Part shown: one piece after another, positions 4,966 to 8,495 of the stretch | Layout of the letters: every line of letters begins with the position of its first letter | How positions within the stretch are numbered: the first letter of the stretch is position 1 | Assembly: GCA_958436475.1 (NCBI GenBank) | Contig: CAUBKG010000073.1 | Location: 1 to 8,495, forward strand | Direction: 5' to 3' | Length of the DNA stretch: 8,495 nt | Source of the DNA: an uncultured Clostridia bacterium | GTDB taxonomy: Bacteria; Bacillota; Clostridia; Oscillospirales; Acutalibacteraceae | The notes under the pieces: model-generated | What the model was told of the DNA's origin: nothing | The model's database searches: none | The model's input: only the letters and a program-made list of their open reading frames with translations | Position numbers and translations under genes: made by a program

Positions 4966-6957
4966 TTATTTTTTCAAAAATTCATCCAGGCCGTCTTCAT
5001 CCGGGCTGCGGTAGGCAAAGTTTTCCGCACGCAGGGTGAGGTTCGGGCTGTAGCACGGATCGCCGCGGCGGAGCACGTCTTCCCACCGTTCGTAGAACCG
5101 CTCCACTTCCCCCTGGAACCGGAGCTGCTTCTCCTTCGTATCTTCTTCCCCGCGGCTCTTGGATTCGTAATGGTAGAGCTCCGCAAAGGGGGTGAACACG
5201 ATCCGGTAGCCCTTTTCGCAGATGCGCATGCACAGGTCCACATCGTTGAAGGCGACGGCATAGGCTTCATCCAGCCCGCCGGCCTCCCGGTAAACGTCCG
5301 CCCGCATCAGCATGCAGGCCGCCGTGACGGCGCTCAAATCCTGCGCCACCTTCAGGCGGAAGAGGTAGCCGTCGTCCTCCTTCGGAAAATACTTGTGCGA
5401 GTGCCCGGCAACGCCGCCGAGCCCCATGATAACGCCCGCGTGCTGGATGGTATCGTCCGGGTAATAAAGCTTCGCGCCCACCGCGCCCACGTCCCTCCGC
5501 TGGGCGAACATCAGCATTTCCTCGAGCCAGCCGGGCGTGATGACTTCCATATCGTTGTTGAGCAGCAGGATATATTCGCCTGCCGCGTGCTGGAACCCGA
5601 AATTATTGATGGCGGAATAGTTGAATTCCCTTTCCCACCGGATCACCTTTACGTTCGGCTCGCCCTCGAGTTCCCTGTAATAGGCGAAGGTCTCCTCCTG
5701 CACGCTGTTGTTTTCGATCACGATGATCTCGTAATGCGGGTAGGTGGAAAGCCTTTGGATGGAGGAAATGCATTTTTTGAGGTCGCCCGCATGGTCGCAG
5801 GTCGGGATGAGGATGGAAATGAGGGGCTCCCCTTCGATTTCATACCGGATGCGGTAGCAGGAGGGCACGCCCGCCTCTTCCACCTCGCCCCGAAGCCCCA
5901 CTCGCTGCAGGTGCTCCGAAAGGGCCAGCTTTGCCGCCTCGATGCAGTAGGGCTTCGCCTCCACGCCGCCCGCCACCGAGCCGCCGTGCGAGCGCCAGAA
6001 ATACAGCGGCTTCGCCACGTGTGCCACCGAAGAAGCGCGTTCGGTCAGGCGCAGGATGAGGTCGTAATCCTGGCTGCCGTCGCACTGGGGGCGGAAGCCG
6101 CCCGCCTCTTTGAACAGCCGCGTTTCAAAAACAGATAAATGGCAGATATAATTATACGACCGGAGGGTATCAGGCGAAAAGTCCGGCTTGAAATGGAAGG
6201 CGGAAACCTTCCTTTTGCCGTCGTCATACATGGCTTCATCGGTATAGAGGAAGGGCGCGCCCGTTTCGTTATACGCCTTCACCACTTCGAAGAGGGCGTC
6301 TTCCTTGAGAAAATCATCGTGGTCGAGCAGGGCGAGCAGCTCGCCGGACGCCATTTCGGCGCAGGCGTTGGTGTTTTCCGAAATGCCGAGGTTCTTCCGG
6401 AGCTTCCGGTAACGGATGCGGGCGTCGGCCGCGGCGTACGCCCCCGCCTGTTCGCCCACGGAAGCATGCGCGTCGTCGCTTCCGTCTGCCAGGCACAGCT
6501 CCCAGTTCGGATAGGTCTGCTTTTTTAGGGATTCCACGAGGTCTTTTAAAAAGCGCTCGGGCGTATTATAAAGAGGCACGAGCACGCTTACCTTCACCTG
6601 TTCCCGAAACACGGTTTCCCGCTGCTGCCTGCGGTCCCGCTCGGAAAGCGCAAAGCGGCTCATATAGCTGCCGCAGCCGAAGAGCTTGCGCCACACGCGC
6701 CGGAGAAATCCCAAGATCCCCTCCCGGTGCAAAAGCTTTCCCGCCTTGCGGAAACGGAGCAGCATCCGCCCCGCCGCGCGCACGGGCGCGCCGGCCTTCC
6801 AGCTGACGCTTCCGGTCAGCTTCCTGTATGTTTCCTCGGCCTCCTCCGCGCGCCGGCGAAGCTGGTAATTCTGCCGCTGGAGACGCTCGTTTTCCCGGCG
6901 GAGCCGTTCGTTTTCCCCGGCTGTTCCGCCAGCGTCGTTCCGGTTTTCGTCGTTCAT
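4966..6957 (-). CDS. Two-domain GT2 family glycosyltransferase
   Basis: This 663-residue protein transfers sugars from nucleotide donors, probably building a surface polysaccharide at the inner face of the membrane. Residues 14-45 are a charged coiled coil (ENERLRRENERLQ), followed by the GSVSWKAGAPVRAAGR motif (49-64) frequent ahead of GT2 domains in O-antigen/rhamnan enzymes. Domain one starts at VSVLVPLYNTPERF (123-136), with LDHDD (211-215) as metal-binding DXD and SQDYD (295-299) in the place of the catalytic ED. Domain two starts at ISILIPTCDHAGDL (380-393), with LNNDM (466-470) and NDVDLC (571-576). Both sites look complete, so it may add two linkages or alternate. No membrane segment is seen. 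ATG 6957 is 6 nt past the ATPase stop, with AGGAG (6974-6970) inside the end of that gene, so the two are co-transcribed and probably coupled. Donor and acceptor cannot be told. Confidence 0.93.
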   Translation of the reverse strand: MNDENRNDAGGTAGENERLRRENERLQRQNYQLRRRAEEAEETYRKLTGSVSWKAGAPVRAAGRMLLRFRKAGKLLHREGILGFLRRVWRKLFGCGSYMSRFALSERDRRQQRETVFREQVKVSVLVPLYNTPERFLKDLVESLKKQTYPNWELCLADGSDDAHASVGEQAGAYAAADARIRYRKLRKNLGISENTNACAEMASGELLALLDHDDFLKEDALFEVVKAYNETGAPFLYTDEAMYDDGKRKVSAFHFKPDFSPDTLRSYNYICHLSVFETRLFKEAGGFRPQCDGSQDYDLILRLTERASSVAHVAKPLYFWRSHGGSVAGGVEAKPYCIEAAKLALSEHLQRVGLRGEVEEAGVPSCYRIRYEIEGEPLISILIPTCDHAGDLKKCISSIQRLSTYPHYEIIVIENNSVQEETFAYYRELEGEPNVKVIRWEREFNYSAINNFGFQHAAGEYILLLNNDMEVITPGWLEEMLMFAQRRDVGAVGAKLYYPDDTIQHAGVIMGLGGVAGHSHKYFPKEDDGYLFRLKVAQDLSAVTAACMLMRADVYREAGGLDEAYAVAFNDVDLCMRICEKGYRIVFTPFAELYHYESKSRGEEDTKEKQLRFQGEVERFYERWEDVLRRGDPCYSPNLTLRAENFAYRSPDEDGLDEFLKK

Positions 6958-6963
6958 TGGCTC

Positions 6964-7692
6964 TTAGCTCTCCTTATATGCCTCGCACACCGCTTCCATA
7001 TCGCCGAGCATTTTCATATCGCCGTGGTCGAGCCACAGCACACGGTTGCACAGCTTCTCGATCTGGTGGATGGAATGGGACACGATAATAACGGTCGTGC
7101 CGCCGCTCATCATCTGCTGGATGCGGGCTTCGCACTTCTCCTGGAAATGGAAGTCTCCCACCGAAAGGATCTCGTCCACGATGAGGATATCCGGATGCGT
7201 GATGGTGGCAATGGCAAAGGCCACGCGCGCCACCATGCCCGAGGAATAGTTTTTCATGGGAACATCCAGAAAATCCTTCATTTCGGAAAATTCCACGATC
7301 TCATCGAACTTTTCATGCATCATTTTGCGCGAGAAGCCGAGCACCGAGCCGTTCAGGAAGATGTTTTCCCGCGCGGTGAGGTCCATATCGAAGCCTGCGC
7401 CGAGCTCGATGAGGGGCGCGATGGTGCCGTTTACCTTCACCGTTCCCTTCGTCGGCTTGAGGATGCCGGAAATCACCTTGAGAAGGGTGCTCTTGCCCGA
7501 CCCGTTGAGGCCGACGATCCCAAAAACGTCTCCCTTCCTGATATCGAAGGAAACGTCGTTGAGCGCCACGAAGTTTTCATACATCAGCTGGCGCTTCAAA
7601 AACTTGATGACGTATTCCTTGATGCTGTCTATCTTCTCTTTGCTCATATTGAAATGCATCTGGACATTGCGGACTTCCACTGCGTTTTCCAT
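6964..7692 (-). CDS. Polysaccharide/teichoic acid ABC transporter ATP-binding protein (TagH/Wzt type)
   Basis: The ATPase of an ABC-2 exporter that moves an undecaprenyl-linked glycan across the membrane. Start ATG 7692 is chosen because AGGTGG (7703-7698) lies 5 nt before it; an in-frame GTG at 7701 overlaps that site. In the 242-residue product, Walker A is GLNGSGKST (61-69), the signature is YSSGM (149-153, the usual variant in this subfamily), Walker B is ILIVDE (169-174) and the switch His is in VSHS (204-207). The N-terminal MHFN and the RQLMYENFVALNDVSFDI insertion before the first strand are typical of Wzt/TagH/RfbB proteins. It lacks the extra C-terminal domain that reads the glycan end in some Wzt proteins, so export is probably not tied to a terminal cap. 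It follows the permease gene by 15 nt. Confidence 0.93.
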   Translation of the reverse strand: MENAVEVRNVQMHFNMSKEKIDSIKEYVIKFLKRQLMYENFVALNDVSFDIRKGDVFGIVGLNGSGKSTLLKVISGILKPTKGTVKVNGTIAPLIELGAGFDMDLTARENIFLNGSVLGFSRKMMHEKFDEIVEFSEMKDFLDVPMKNYSSGMVARVAFAIATITHPDILIVDEILSVGDFHFQEKCEARIQQMMSGGTTVIIVSHSIHQIEKLCNRVLWLDHGDMKMLGDMEAVCEAYKES

Positions 7693-7707
7693 GATAACCA
7701 CCTAAAC

Positions 7708-8495
7708 TCAAATATAAAGAATAAACTTATCCTGCGCCTTTTTGAAGACGAGCAGGCCGAGCCCCAGGGAGGCGAGGCACATCAGGATGCAGGCGAGGTT
7801 CGTTTTGAGCGAGGGGACGCTCCCGAACATGACCACCTGCCGGAAAAAATACACGAAATAATAAAGCGGGTTGCACCGCATGATGGTGAGGATGGCGAAG
7901 TGCCCGCTCTGCTCGATGACCGAATCGTCGTACAGGATCGGCGTGATATACATCAGCGCGGTCAGGAATACGCCGTAAAGATGGACGATATCCCGGAAGA
8001 ACACGGCAACGGCGCTGAGGATCATCCCCACGCCCACCGAAAAGACAAATACATAAAAAATAGGGATGGGGAAGAGCAGGATGGTCCAGTGCAGGGGATA
8101 CCCCTGGATGAGGAACATAATGGCCACCGCGATGAAGGAAAAGCACATGTTCACAAGGGCAAACAGCGCTTTTTCCAGCGGGAAAATGTATTTCGGGATA
8201 TACACCTTTTTAATTAGCTGCGCGGCCGAGGTAACGGAGGCCATCGCGCCGTTGGTCGCTTCGGAGAAAAAGTTGAAGATGACCCAGCCGGTGAGGTAAT
8301 AGATCGGGTAATTCGGGATATTAAACCGGAACAGCAGGGAAAACACCGCCGTGATGACCAGCATCATCAGCAGCGGGTTCAAAACGCTCCAAAGGATGCC
8401 GAGGATGGAGCGGCGGTACTTGATCTTGATATCCTTGATGGTTAAATCCTCCAAAAGGTAGCGGTACCGTTTGAAGGCCTGAATCTGTCCTTTCA
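7708..8495 (-). CDS. ABC-2 type polysaccharide export permease (TagG/Wzm type), cut at window edge
   Basis: The membrane half of the exporter. The frame stays open to the edge: upstream of the TTG at 8454 it reads KGQIQAFKRYRYLLEDLTIK, the normal N-terminal cytoplasmic helix of the family, so 8454 is not the start. The visible edge is ?TG AAA GGA; the start codon may be the one ending at 8494-8495, leaving the gene almost complete at about 262 residues. KIKYRRSILGILWSVLNPLL is the conserved amphipathic entry motif before TM1. About six membrane spans follow, for example LLMMLVITAVFSLLF, YYLTGWVIFNFF, ALVNMCFSFIAVAIMFLI, LLFPIPIFYVFVFSVGVG, LTALMYITPILY and LACILMCLASLGLGLLVF. The NPLYYFVYFFRQV motif before the last span is typical. 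It is first in the visible operon and pairs with the ATPase downstream. Confidence 0.93.
   Translation of the reverse strand, partial: KGQIQAFKRYRYLLEDLTIKDIKIKYRRSILGILWSVLNPLLMMLVITAVFSLLFRFNIPNYPIYYLTGWVIFNFFSEATNGAMASVTSAAQLIKKVYIPKYIFPLEKALFALVNMCFSFIAVAIMFLIQGYPLHWTILLFPIPIFYVFVFSVGVGMILSAVAVFFRDIVHLYGVFLTALMYITPILYDDSVIEQSGHFAILTIMRCNPLYYFVYFFRQVVMFGSVPSLKTNLACILMCLASLGLGLLVFKKAQDKFILYI

Noticed and set aside
4789..6138. 449-codon plus-strand frame opposite the glycosyltransferase
   Set aside because: It is antisense to a clear two-domain GT2 gene, begins in the ssrA promoter region, and arises from GC-rich codon bias.
6727..8217. 496-codon plus-strand frame opposite the ABC exporter genes
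   Set aside because: It crosses three real genes on the other strand, is His/Asp-rich low-quality sequence typical of antisense frames, and has no start signals.
1..8495. CRISPR array
   Set aside because: The repeats found are two-copy, long and irregularly spaced; there is no short regular repeat-spacer pattern and no cas gene.

Overview
The window looks like a chromosomal segment of a gut-type clostridium (Clostridia, Oscillospiraceae/Christensenellaceae-like). This rests on AGGAGG-type ribosome binding sites, a Firmicutes-style tmRNA tag ending in NDNNKVALAA, GC-rich GGGCGGCC/GGGCGCCC intergenic repeats of a kind I associate with these genomes, and a DUF4417 protein. The lineage is an inference, not a database result.

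Two compositions meet here. The right half (about 4385-8495) is GC-rich core sequence, all on the minus strand. It holds an ABC-2 polysaccharide permease (cut by the window edge), its ATPase, a large two-domain GT2 glycosyltransferase, a strong terminator, and then ssrA (tmRNA) behind a textbook TTGACA-N17-TATAAT promoter. The three protein genes look like an operon for making and exporting a surface glycan.

The left half (about 475-4384), downstream of the ssrA 3' end, is an AT-richer patchwork of accessory DNA. A 167-bp sequence made of the last 12 nt of ssrA plus its downstream terminator region occurs twice with no mismatch (1855-2021 and 4230-4396). The copies bracket a module with a DUF4417 gene (frameshifted at a run of seven T) and a 283-bp MITE-like element with inverted ends. 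Beyond the outer copy is a second cargo gene (556-1743), an unrecognised 395-aa protein with a HEPN-like N-terminal region, closed in by two strong palindromes. A 9-mer TTTGGTGGA (CCACCA of the tmRNA end plus flank) recurs at several module borders. The simplest reading is that small mobile modules have accumulated at the 3' end of ssrA, a classic integration site, each leaving a copy of the ssrA end. No integrase is visible in the window.

The far left holds the C-terminal end of an unidentified gene (stop at 91) and two copies of an 85-bp GC-rich palindromic repeat, with no convincing gene between 92 and about 520.
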